33,372 bases of DNA from Paulinella micropora (lineage: Eukaryota > Cercozoa > Imbricatea > Euglyphida): the NCBI GenBank assembly GCA_009731375.1, contig BJOX01000335.1, positions 604,355 through 637,726 of the forward strand. The letters run 5' to 3'. Shown here piece after piece: positions 1-8,530 of this stretch (within the stretch, counting starts at the first letter, position 1; each line of letters starts with the position of its first letter). The notes under the pieces were generated by a model. It was given only the letters and a program-made list of their open reading frames with translations. It was not told the DNA's origin and did not search any database. The position numbers were made by a program, and so were the translations under genes.

Positions 1-493
1 CCCCCCCGAGCTAGCCTGTCTGTGTCGCGTGTACGGTTGGAGCCCAGCCAGGCCACGCGCGGCCCGGCGGAAATGGCCGCCCCGCGAGCTGGTACAGCAG
101 TGCTTGGGCCCTCACCTCGGCTCCCCAAGCACACGCGGACTGTGTCGGCCCCCGTTGTCCGGCCGCTCCGCCCCGCTGCCAGGAATAGACGACGACGCGC
201 TGGGGGCGTCCTCCCCGGAGCATGCCAGGAAGAGGAAACGCCAGGCAGCCTTGCGCAGCAGGAACGCGGCCCCCCAGGCTACGCATTCGCTGGCGGTGCC
301 ACCTTTCCCGGCTCGCAGGCACAGGAGGAGCCAGGCGCTACGAAAAGGCGGGCTCGCGGACGCGCGGCAGCAACAACGAGCCCCACTTCGGCCCCTCCTG
401 CTTCGCCTCCCTGGGTACCAGCTCACGGGGCCGAGGCTCTGGGAGGATATTTGCGGGGGGCCGTCGTGGCAGGAGCCAGGGGGGAGAGACGGC
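1..493. other. Unassigned GC-rich contig piece
   Basis: This GC-rich stretch ends at a 10-N gap. All three + frames stay open for long distances, as expected from GC-rich sequence with few stops, and none shows a domain I recognise. The + frame beginning near 29 is rich in Arg, Pro and Ala. It could be an upstream Gag piece of the neighbouring gypsy element or unrelated sequence placed here by scaffolding. No function is assigned. Confidence 0.3.
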
Positions 494-503
494 NNNNNNN
501 NNN

Positions 504-650
504 CCAGGTCACGCTGATGGACCTCCTCTCGGATGATAACGAGGAGGAAGCCCAAAAGCAAGACCTTAAGGAATGTCCTTTTAGTCTCCTCCCTTTGGTG
601 GCGATCACCACTGACGGGAGTGATGATGAAGAGGAACAGGAAGAGAAAGA
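504..650 (+). repeat. Duplicate of 1585-1731
   Basis: By eye this piece matches 1585-1731 base for base (offset 1081). It encodes the acidic Asp/Glu-rich part of the gypsy polyprotein that follows the protease. It lies between two N-gaps, so an alternative haplotype or element copy, or a placement error, is more likely than a true tandem duplication. Confidence 0.9.
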
Positions 651-660
651 NNNNNNNNNN

Positions 661-868
661 CCGCTCCTCTCGCTGCCGCCGCCTCCTCGGGCCTTCCCCC
701 CCCCAGCGGTGGGCGCCCTGCTGCCGACAAGAACCGCACGCCGCACAACAAGAGCTCCGAGCCCTGCGCCTACTGTCAACACTTCGGCAAGGTCGACAAA
801 CCAAATCATACACTCGAAGTCTGCAGGACACGCACGCGCGATCCGGAGAAGGGGCTCAACTCGCATTG
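661..868 (+). pseudogene. gag: Ty3/gypsy-like Gag nucleocapsid zinc-knuckle fragment
   Basis: The frame in which 759 begins a codon reads a basic Pro/Gly-rich stretch followed by a CCHC zinc knuckle. The spacing is Cys-x2-Cys-x11-His-x4-Cys, with visible motifs CAYC and NHTLEVC, followed by a basic tail. Such knuckles bind RNA in retrotransposon Gag proteins, and the position just upstream of the aspartic protease fits Gag-Pol order. The spacer before the His is longer than the classical CX2CX4HX4C. Both ends are cut by N-gaps, so only this fragment of Gag can be seen. Confidence 0.65.
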
Positions 869-878
869 NNNNNNNNNN

Positions 879-1056
879 AAGCGGCCCGACTGGACCGTAC
901 ACCGGTCTCGGCTTTTCCGATCACGGGTCTTCCCCAATACGCGAGGAGGAGGATGTGACTCCTCAGGGACCACCGTCACCTAGTGAGACGGCGACGCCAG
1001 CCCAGGCTGATCTTGAAGGAGCCACCGCTTCAAGCTCAAGCTCGAGTTCTTCGAGC
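879..1056 (+). repeat. Duplicate of 1827-2004
   Basis: This piece matches 1827-2004 (offset 948) and carries the same Ser-rich polyprotein region, ending in the run of Ser codons. It lies between two 10-N gaps and immediately before the protease. It is probably a second allele or element copy misplaced by the scaffolder. Confidence 0.9.
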
Positions 1057-1067
1057 NNNNNNNNNNT

Positions 1068-1906
1068 GCAAATGTCCTCCAAGGACGGGTCCTGGCTATT
1101 GCCGGACTGGATCAGACCGCCGACAAGGCTATCGACATCTTTGTCATAGTTGACACAGGATGTGATACCTTGGGGCTGATCCACCCACGCTTGTCCTCCA
1201 AGATGGGCCTAACTGAAATGGATTTGCCCATCCTGACAGCCCGCACGGCTCAAGGGATCATAACTATGGTCAGAGGCATACGTCTCTACATCCAAGTCCT
1301 CCCTACAAGAGGCTGGGATGAGATTTACCTCTACACCTCCCAGCATGTTCCCCGGGAGCGGATATTCTACTTGGCACTGCCCTTATCATGCAGACCAACA
1401 TATCCACGGTTGCCCTTTTCACCCGTATAGCAGCTGGCCAACAGTGGCCGGCCGTGCCGACACGGGCGGAGGACGAACAAATCCTCTTGGATGAGTTTGA
1501 GATCCTGACCCCGCCCCGACAGCCCAGCGAGACTGTCAATCAGGTTTTGCGAAGCAGGACAATCCTAAGAGATGGTCCCTGCCACCAGGTCACGCTGATG
1601 GACCTCCTCTCGGATGATAACGAGGAGGAAGCCCAAAAGCAAGACCTTAAGGAATGTCCTTTTAGTCTCCTCCCTTTGGTGGCGATCACCACTGACGGGA
1701 GTGATGATGAAGAGGAACAGGAAGAGAAAGAAGAAAGCGAAGAGAAGACAGACGAGACGGAGGAGAAGCAGGAGGACAGTACTGACCGTACATCCCCCAC
1801 ACCGCGACAGACACGATCTCGGACCAAAGCGGCCCGACTGGACCGTACACCGGTCTCGGCTTTTCCGATCACGGGTCTTCCCCAATACGCGAGGAGGAGG
1901 ATGTGA
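1068..1906 (+). pseudogene. pol: Ty3/gypsy-like aspartic protease and acidic linker, frameshifted
   Basis: The frame from 1068 reads a retropepsin-like domain. Its hydrophobic strand FVIVDTG holds the catalytic Asp (codon at 1152-1154), followed by a flap-like region. Near 1370 the reading continues in another frame, where LGTALIMQTN takes the place of the conserved C-terminal retropepsin strand and then runs on to 1906 through an acidic Asp/Glu-rich tail. Retropepsins cleave the Gag-Pol polyprotein. The domain lies downstream of the Gag zinc knuckle but 5 kb upstream of the reverse transcriptase, an unusually long separation. One frame change near 1370 suggests decay or sequencing error. Confidence 0.7.
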
Positions 1907-2676
1907 CTCCTCAGGGACCACCGTCACCTAGTGAGACGGCGACGCCAGCCCAGGCTGATCTTGAAGGAGCCACCGCTTCAAGCTCAAGCTCGAGTTCTTC
2001 GAGCTCGGGGCAAGATCACCGGGCCACGCAAGCCTCACACGAGACTCCCGGAGGACCATCACCCACTCCCTCCATCGCGTCTCCTAGCGAGTGGGCGCGC
2101 AAGCCCGGATCGGCCGATACGCCCGCTTACTCGCTCGCTTTGTCGAACGTCACGTCACCGTTTCCCCCCGACGCCAAGGCACAACCAGGTCCAAGTGACG
2201 AACTTACATCGCCCGCTCTCTCGAACGTCACGTCTCCTAGCGCACTACTTTCTCCTCCAAGACCGACTCAGTTGGAGAGAGAGCTTATAGTGATAGATGG
2301 CACGCCCCCGGCGGCGACGTCGTCGCCAGGAACACCGGCGCGTCAAACCGCTACGCCTGTACCCCTATCGAAAGCTAGCTCCTCATCGTCCTCTTTGCCA
2401 CCCTTAGCCCAGCAATCTCCTATACCAGGATTGCCACAATTTTGGACACAGGGATCACAGCGATCATTGGGGTTTTCTCTCATGTCCTGCCGCTATGGAT
2501 CAATCTCCCCTAACGCAGCTCGAACCTCTCACAAGGAGATTCGAATTTGACTAACCTTCAGCTCATAGCGGTCCGTGGCCGCGCTATGACGGATACTGGC
2601 ATGAGACAACTCGACCAGGGAAGACCTACAACTCCACGGAGAGCGGGTCTATCAACCCCCGGGTCGAAATAGCATC
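1903..2676 (+). pseudogene. Ser/Thr/Pro-rich gypsy polyprotein linker
   Basis: An open frame runs from 1903 to 2550 directly after the acidic linker. It is dominated by Ser, Thr, Pro and Ala with a run of Ser near its start, which is low-complexity, presumably disordered sequence. The motif SPxLSNVTSP is imperfectly repeated (near 2140 and 2215), suggesting short internal duplications. After the stop at 2550 the other frames stay partly open to 2676. No domain is recognised; placement suggests it is part of the same element. Confidence 0.4.
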
Positions 2677-3492
2677 ATGCACCTAGTAGGACCACGCATG
2701 GTTACCCGCACACACGTCGGGTTCGAGAGAGATATGCACCGTGAAGGCAAGAGCATACCAGCTGTCCCGCAAATAGGAGGTGCGGTTTTGGAGGACGTTT
2801 ATAATGACAGGAAGTCACTGTTCATTATTCAAAACCTGATTGTCCGCCTCCGCCCCTATTGGGAAGATCTCGTCCATTTCGGTCAGCACATTAAATGCAA
2901 CCATCGTTGCTGCTATTACCTGCCTTACCTCATCCGGGTCCATGGGATCTACGAGGACCCGTCTTTTGACGATCCAGGCAATATCACGATAGTGCGACAC
3001 CGACTCGAGATCCGCGAGGACGGTGGGTATGAAATCCCGCTTCATGGCGGCCACATACCTCTAGATCGGTGCTTCTCACAGCTCCGTCAATTGACAAGAT
3101 ATGAGGACATGCACCAACATAGTTACGTAGCCACACGCTTATACCCGAGCCAGCTGATTAGATCAGTAGCATACGTAGCACCTAGAGTCCAACATGCTAA
3201 GGCGTGGGTTCGGATATCCCTACGCCAGTTGCCAGAAATCATGGCGCAAGTCAACCAAAGAGACCGTATATTCCTCGACAACAAGGGATATATCGCGCCT
3301 TATATTGGCCCAGGTTACATCGACTGTCAAGTCGTTCATACCTCTGCAGGTGTCACTATGAAAACCATGAACCTCTGTCATCACGAGCGTGACCCGGCCT
3401 TTCCTAGCCCGAGGATGTCCTCCTGTCAGAATGCATCGTTTTTGTTCCTTGCTTGCAAGGACCAGCCCCATACAAACCAACCCCCAGGATGA
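2677..3492 (+). CDS. Unrecognised ORF inside the gypsy-like element
   Basis: A 271-codon open frame, rich in His, Tyr and Arg, with no family I can recognise. It follows the Ser-rich linker on the same strand and ends where a TCTA microsatellite begins. The opposite strand is also open in parts (2815-3054, 3220-3480), which weakens the strand choice. The + strand is preferred because the flanking retroelement reads that way. It may be an extra internal gene of the element, or a host fragment captured by it. Confidence 0.35.
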   Translation: MHLVGPRMVTRTHVGFERDMHREGKSIPAVPQIGGAVLEDVYNDRKSLFIIQNLIVRLRPYWEDLVHFGQHIKCNHRCCYYLPYLIRVHGIYEDPSFDDPGNITIVRHRLEIREDGGYEIPLHGGHIPLDRCFSQLRQLTRYEDMHQHSYVATRLYPSQLIRSVAYVAPRVQHAKAWVRISLRQLPEIMAQVNQRDRIFLDNKGYIAPYIGPGYIDCQVVHTSAGVTMKTMNLCHHERDPAFPSPRMSSCQNASFLFLACKDQPHTNQPPG

Positions 3493-3501
3493 TTGGATGT
3501 G

Positions 3502-3502
<1 letters not shown>

Positions 3503-3537
<35 letters not shown>

Positions 3538-3566
3538 TTTCATCTATATATCGATCTATGAATCTG

Positions 3567-3649
<83 letters not shown>

Positions 3650-3822
3650 GTCTATTTATCTATCTATCTATTTATTTATCTACCTACCTACCTACCTATC
3701 TATCTATCTATCTATCTTTCTATCTTTCTATCTTTCTATCTGTCTACCTACCTACCTACCTAAGTACCTACCTACCGACTTACCTACCTTCCTACCTATC
3801 TGTCTATATATCTATCTATCTT
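3503..3822. repeat. TCTA/TCTG/CCTA tetranucleotide microsatellite
   Basis: About 320 bases of tetranucleotide repeat. TCTA predominates, with interruptions of TCTG (about 3596-3616), TTTA, CCTA and TTTC. Translated frames give meaningless Ser-Ile-Tyr-Leu periodicity and are not genes. The tract separates two open frames of the gypsy-like element and may have expanded inside a formerly continuous coding region. Confidence 0.97.
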
Positions 3823-3932
3823 GCACCGAAGTAGATGCGCATCACGATCGCTTTGTCAAAAACCCTGCGGTAACTCACCGCTGCAACATCCAGTAGGTCG
3901 AAACGAACCGTACCCCGAAACATATCAGTAAG

Positions 3933-4766
3933 TTGCTGAACGGTCTCCCTCTCAAGTTGGTATTGCCGGCCATGGTTATGAATCGGACCCCACTGACGAT
4001 GTTTCACCATCCGCCGGTTTGGGGACGATCCAGAGCTCAATTGGCCTCAATTCTGGCTTTTGGGTTGGACCAGGAAGACCCGATATCCGATACCCTGCTT
4101 TTCAGGCATTACATATCATACTCACACGAACGGCCATATGGTTTCATGGGCCACCTATCAGGACTCTACCCGGGACATGGGGAACAGAGTGTGTCTCAGC
4201 AGATTATGAACCACGTAGTCCCATTTCCATGGTCCCACACTGTATCGGTGGAACCGGTACGATCAAGGGGGAGCATAGGACTGCATGATGAAGACTATCT
4301 CGGCTGCCCTATTTTCGTACGATACCATTTTGCCTTTGAGCACTTATGGCAGTGGTTTGCATGTCTCTACTATCTTTTTCGATTGCCATCGAATTCTGCC
4401 ATAAGATACTGCACACACCCATATGATATCAAGCGGTCTATCGGATTTTCGCGCCCGACTTTCTCCTTTTTCGCGGATCTGCCGGCGAACTATTTCGCAA
4501 ACATGGACATGACAATTTGTTCTACGGAGAAACATCATCCCATCCTCCCGACAGACCAATGGGATGTAAGTCCCAATAAAGGCATACTCGCGCGCCTCTT
4601 CGCTGATAGCCCGGATAGAGAAACACTGGAGCAAAAGCTGAACCTCTTAAATCAACCTTCCTTATTTATGGAAGCGCGATGGACCAGGGATATAGACTAC
4701 AGGACTATCTTCTTCAGAACCTGCCTCCTTCGGCACACGACCAGAAGTGGTACTGTACAACCATAG
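3933..4766 (+). CDS. Unrecognised ORF in the gypsy-like element
   Basis: A 277-codon open frame beginning after the microsatellite. Its C-terminal third has an ordinary globular composition with charged helical stretches (near 4580-4680). It overlaps the next frame (from 4679), so coding seems to shift frames around 4680-4760 rather than stop. No catalytic motif or named family is recognised. It is most likely one part of a long polyprotein now split by indels, and its true N-terminus is unknown. Confidence 0.4.
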   Translation: MLNGLPLKLVLPAMVMNRTPLTMFHHPPVWGRSRAQLASILAFGLDQEDPISDTLLFRHYISYSHERPYGFMGHLSGLYPGHGEQSVSQQIMNHVVPFPWSHTVSVEPVRSRGSIGLHDEDYLGCPIFVRYHFAFEHLWQWFACLYYLFRLPSNSAIRYCTHPYDIKRSIGFSRPTFSFFADLPANYFANMDMTICSTEKHHPILPTDQWDVSPNKGILARLFADSPDRETLEQKLNLLNQPSLFMEARWTRDIDYRTIFFRTCLLRHTTRSGTVQP

Positions 4767-6604
4767 CGAATGTCCCCTTTTTCATACAGGTGCAGACAGA
4801 GGTGCGGGCACTGCAGCATATGCTCAACACGCCGGCTTACGAGGAAACCCAGGTCGTAGTGCACCCAAGCACGTATTCACCTTGTCTTGCAGACATCTGG
4901 AATCCGTATTCGAGGGCACTTCGGGCCAAGGGCTACCCCTATGGTGTCCCATTCATACAGGACGAGATGGATATCAAGGAAACGATACCAAACATCGTGC
5001 GCCTCGATCTCGCCTCGACCTATCTTGGCACTCGGGTAGACCTCCGGGATTCACGTGATATAGCGGCCTATCTAAACCTTCCGCTAGTACCCGTTGATCT
5101 TGGTTGGGAGTCAGTCTCTTCCTGGAACACACATTGCCGTCTTGAATTTGCGATGCTCCACAACATCATCCTTCCCCAGGACACGGAGATGTTTTCCACG
5201 AACGAACAACTTCCCCCCGCTCCGGTGACTGGAAGGCTGGAGACGACCTATCCAGTCATCACGCTCTCCAAGAATTCGGGCTTACGATGGAAACTCAGAG
5301 CTCGGCACGATCCCACCCCTTCGCCCTTTTCACCGGCTGCCCCGACATCATTATCGCAAGCACCATCGACATACTTGCCATCATCACCACCATCGTCATC
5401 ATCGTCATCATCGTCATCATCGTCATCATCGTCATCATCGTCATCATCGTCATCATCGTCATCATCGTCAGCATCGTCTTCAGCTCCCTCACAGGGTCCT
5501 CCCACACTTCCTTCCGCGGTGTCAGCCGTGGAAGGAGCGCATGCTATACGATTTACAATCACAGGTCCTAGATCTCTTCGGCCGACGCGACGCCTCTGGG
5601 GATTTCAGATCCCTTCCTCACGCGCCTCCCGGAGTCAGCTGGAGGAAGGGTCTCCGTCTACCGCATCTCCTTCTCTCCGCACACTTCATCCCGCTCGAAT
5701 CCATGCGGCCTCATCCGCTGATTCGAAGTCACAGCGGCGATTGGAATATAGTAGAGCGCGAGATGAGGAAGAGGAAGAGAAAGAGGAATACGAACTTCAA
5801 GGACGTAGCGGCAAGGATGAAAAAGAAGACTCTCCGCCAGCCGACGAAGACGCTGATACTGGCAGAGGTAGTTCCAGCAAGCGGATAGGCCGGAAATACA
5901 AGAAGCCCAAGACCAGCTGCCAGCCCGACCGACGACGACGCAGTCACGACGACGACTACAAAGACGGCTCCTCATCCTTTTCCTCCTCATCTTCTTCTTC
6001 ATCTTCGTCCTCCAGCTCTGCTCCACCCCCGAGCGCAACATCGGGTAGCCGGACGACAGATAAGCAGCAGAAGACGGAGGATAAGAATAAGAACAAGGAG
6101 CGGAGTAAACGAGGCAGCCGCGGCAAAGCCCATAAGGTACGCACATGGCACTATCATGAAGTAGCCTATGACCGCCAAGGTAGACGGTACCTTCGGACTG
6201 TGTCACAAGGTGAACGCAAGCCCATACGCTCTCAATACCGAGCACAACAGCAGCGTATGCGACAGGCCATGATCCATGGCTGCAAAAACCCGGTCCAGAG
6301 ATGGACCACGGGTATTCCGGCTCGGAGAAATGAACCCCGAAGCACACTGCCAAGGCGCGGTCCGAGACGCGTGCGGAGCGAGCCTAGCCTACCCCGACCG
6401 GCTCACAGCCGACCCCAGAACTTAGTTCCGGAGACGCGCAACAATGTGTATGCGCCACGCGCAACCCATCTCCGGCAACTAAACACGAAACGTGTACCAT
6501 CCCACTCGATGCTTATAATATGCTTCCAACATTGGCTGTATCACAATGTCAATCGCCCCCTTCTCCGGGACAGCTGCGCTTCCGACCACACTCCCCCAAC
6601 ATGA
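4679..6604 (+). CDS. Long Ser-rich protein of the gypsy-like element, function unknown
   Basis: A 641-codon open frame. The first ~205 residues look globular. Then come a Pro/Ser region with a pure poly-Ser run (nt ~5385-5480, built from TCATCG units), a charged Glu/Lys/Asp-rich middle, a second poly-Ser run (nt ~5977-6020), and a strongly basic Arg/Lys-rich end. This layout suggests a disordered, possibly nucleic-acid-binding polyprotein segment. It lies directly before the reverse-transcriptase frame on the same strand. No family is recognised. Gag-like, envelope-like or captured host protein are all possible. Confidence 0.5.
   Translation: MDQGYRLQDYLLQNLPPSAHDQKWYCTTIANVPFFIQVQTEVRALQHMLNTPAYEETQVVVHPSTYSPCLADIWNPYSRALRAKGYPYGVPFIQDEMDIKETIPNIVRLDLASTYLGTRVDLRDSRDIAAYLNLPLVPVDLGWESVSSWNTHCRLEFAMLHNIILPQDTEMFSTNEQLPPAPVTGRLETTYPVITLSKNSGLRWKLRARHDPTPSPFSPAAPTSLSQAPSTYLPSSPPSSSSSSSSSSSSSSSSSSSSSSSSSSASSSAPSQGPPTLPSAVSAVEGAHAIRFTITGPRSLRPTRRLWGFQIPSSRASRSQLEEGSPSTASPSLRTLHPARIHAASSADSKSQRRLEYSRARDEEEEEKEEYELQGRSGKDEKEDSPPADEDADTGRGSSSKRIGRKYKKPKTSCQPDRRRRSHDDDYKDGSSSFSSSSSSSSSSSSSAPPPSATSGSRTTDKQQKTEDKNKNKERSKRGSRGKAHKVRTWHYHEVAYDRQGRRYLRTVSQGERKPIRSQYRAQQQRMRQAMIHGCKNPVQRWTTGIPARRNEPRSTLPRRGPRRVRSEPSLPRPAHSRPQNLVPETRNNVYAPRATHLRQLNTKRVPSHSMLIICFQHWLYHNVNRPLLRDSCASDHTPPT
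5385..5480 (+). repeat. TCATCG trinucleotide-type repeat coding poly-Ser
   Basis: About 95 bases of nearly perfect TCATCG hexamer repeats, all Ser codons in the + frame and poly-Asp on the antisense strand. It is a coding microsatellite and is likely to vary in length. Confidence 0.95.
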
Positions 6605-6671
6605 GCCGGAGACGTGCAGGACGCAGTGACAACCCACGGAGCCGTATCCAAATCCTATCAAACCCCATATT

Positions 6672-7932
6672 GTGGCCCAGCTAATGTTACCGCATGACAG
6701 GGAACATCCCCCGATTAGCGGTCTAGACTGGCTCTCTATGTACATGACTTCTGACCCAGGTATTTTACTCGTCACACCAGATGACATCACAGGCCTATTC
6801 CCAGACCCCGTTTTGATGCTTTCAGAGCGGTTAATATGCCGACAGTACCTAGACGAGCAGAAGGAAAAGAAGACAGAACCACCTAAACCCAAGTTCGGCC
6901 CGGATACTATTAGCTCCAACCTCACTCCCCCTCAGAAGAAAAGAGCGAAAGATTTTCTAGAGCGTTACGGCGACCGATTCCATGAAAAGGCTGGCTGTTT
7001 TACTCACACCGTTATCTCTTTGAAGCTACGTCCAGGCGCACAGCCTATTTGGGTTCCCTGCCCTAGATGGACGCCTGCTGTCAGAGAGTTCCTGACCCAG
7101 TGGGCAGACGATATGCTTGCTACTGGTCCGCTATAGTTTTGCCTCTCCTAATTGTGAGTGGGCTACTAGACCGTGCCCTGTAAGCAAGTTTAACTCCCTC
7201 TTGCAGGATCATTTCAAAGGCATCCGCATGGTATTCGACTACCGCGCGGTTAACGACCGGCTCATCCTTCCGGTCCCCGGCCTTCCTAACCCCGATCATC
7301 ACCGTGAGCTCTTCGCGGGATATAACTATCTCTCCGCGTTGGACATGGTTGATGGTTTTTCGCACCTGAAGATCGACCCTACAGACGGTAGCCGCGACAT
7401 CCTCGCCGTATGGACTCCTCGTGGACTTCTAGTCCCCAACTATATGACGCAGGGTATCCACCGCGCCCCTGGTGACTTCCAACGCGCAGTCGACAAGTCT
7501 TTTGGCCATCTCCCTTTTTGGGGTCAGATGGCTGCAGCATACATCGACGACGTACATTTGGCTCGCGACGACTTCGACGTCCATATGAACCAACTGGAGA
7601 AGCTCATGGAGGCTGCGGAGGCAGCCGGCTGTTACTTCGCCGCGGACAAGCTACGCATTGGCTACAACTCACCCGTGCTTGGCAAAATCTGCAGCAAGAA
7701 AGGCGTCGCCGCCGACACAAGCAAAATCGATGCACTCCTGAAGATATCTGAACCGCAGAACATCACCGAGGTCCGTTCAATACTCGGTATGACCAACTTT
7801 ATTCAGGCGCATATTCGTAACTACTCTCGCTTGGTGGCGCCGCTCTCCGATATACTCAAGTCCGCGATCGCCCGGCCTACGGGACCCAACTTTTTCCGTG
7901 AAAAAAGAGAAGAAATGCTTCGCAAAGCTTAA
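6672..7932 (+). pseudogene. pol: Ty3/gypsy-like reverse transcriptase
   Basis: Two overlapping frames (6672-7136 and 7117-7932) carry the RT. The first has the pre-RT linker and the thumb-proximal start. The second has the core: RMVFDYRAVND, the first catalytic Asp in YLSALDMVDGF, and the active-site YIDD at nt 7540-7551, followed by the connection region ending NYSRLVAPLSD. The enzyme copies element RNA into DNA in virus-like particles. The catalytic residues are intact, but a stop at 7134-7136 and a frame change at about 7130 break the region. Another shift lies in the A-rich tract near 7905 (GAAAAAAG), leading into RNase H. Confidence 0.88.
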
Positions 7933-8497
7933 GCGTGTCCTGACAACGCTACCGATCCTCGCCAAGTACAACAAGACGCAACAACTCTACCTTCGAACAG
8001 ACGCAAGCATCGTTGGCATCGGTGGACCTCTACATTCGGGCCCTGAGAAGTCTGCACCCGTCATCTCTTAATATTTCTCGCTTAAATTCACGGATACTCA
8101 ATCTCGGTGGGTCACGTATGTTCGGGAAGCTTACGGTATAATTTACGGAGTTCAGCAATCCCGTTACTATATTGATGCTAGTGATCATCTGATTCCGCTG
8201 ACTATCGTCACGGATCATCGCCCGCTCATATGGCTATACCACGCCAGAAGCCCGATGGTTGTCGGATGGGTCCTAGACCACCTTCAAACTATCCGCTTCA
8301 AGGTGGAATACATTCAGGGTAAACAAAATCTCCTTCCTGATGCCCTCTCTCGTGTTCCTTGTATATCGCCTTGCCAACCCACTCTCCTCGGGGAAGTCGA
8401 AGCGACGAATCAGCTACTGGACACCATCCCGGCAACCATGTTACAGTCCAGTGGACGCTCCTTTTGGCTCGCGATTGACGGTAGTCATCCGCAATGA
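7905..8497 (+). pseudogene. pol: Ty3/gypsy-like RNase H domain
   Basis: In the frame entered after the 7905 shift, the sequence reads a Ty3-type RNase H. YLRTDAS holds the first catalytic Asp; later come TDHRPLIWL and VEYIQGKQNLLPDALSR, the standard end of this domain in Ty3/gypsy elements. It removes the RNA strand during reverse transcription. One in-frame TAA (8069-8071) interrupts an otherwise continuous reading, so this copy cannot make the full polyprotein without correction or readthrough. Confidence 0.85.
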
Positions 8498-8530
8498 GAC
8501 GCGCGCTTTAAGAAGCACGACTGTCGGATT

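Larger units (their letters stand above)
494..1066. other. Cluster of 10-N scaffold gaps with misplaced contig pieces
   Basis: Gaps of exactly 10 N lie at 494-503, 651-660, 869-878 and 1057-1066. The pieces between them are 147, 208 and 178 bases. Two are copies of sequence that recurs uninterrupted downstream (504-650 equals 1585-1731; 879-1056 equals 1827-2004). The fixed gap size and duplicated content show that this is an assembly patchwork. Reading frames that cross the gaps are not meaningful. Confidence 0.9.

Noticed and set aside
2815-3480. Antisense open frames (2815-3054 and 3220-3480) with protein-like composition
   Set aside because: They are short, lie in different frames with stops between, and oppose the direction of all flanking retroelement genes. 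Kept only as a caution on the strand of 2677-3492.
3389-3896. Long + frames of Ser-Ile-Tyr-Leu repeats
   Set aside because: They are translations of the TCTA microsatellite, not genes.
5248-5562. Antisense poly-Asp frame
   Set aside because: It is the reverse of the TCATCG poly-Ser repeat.
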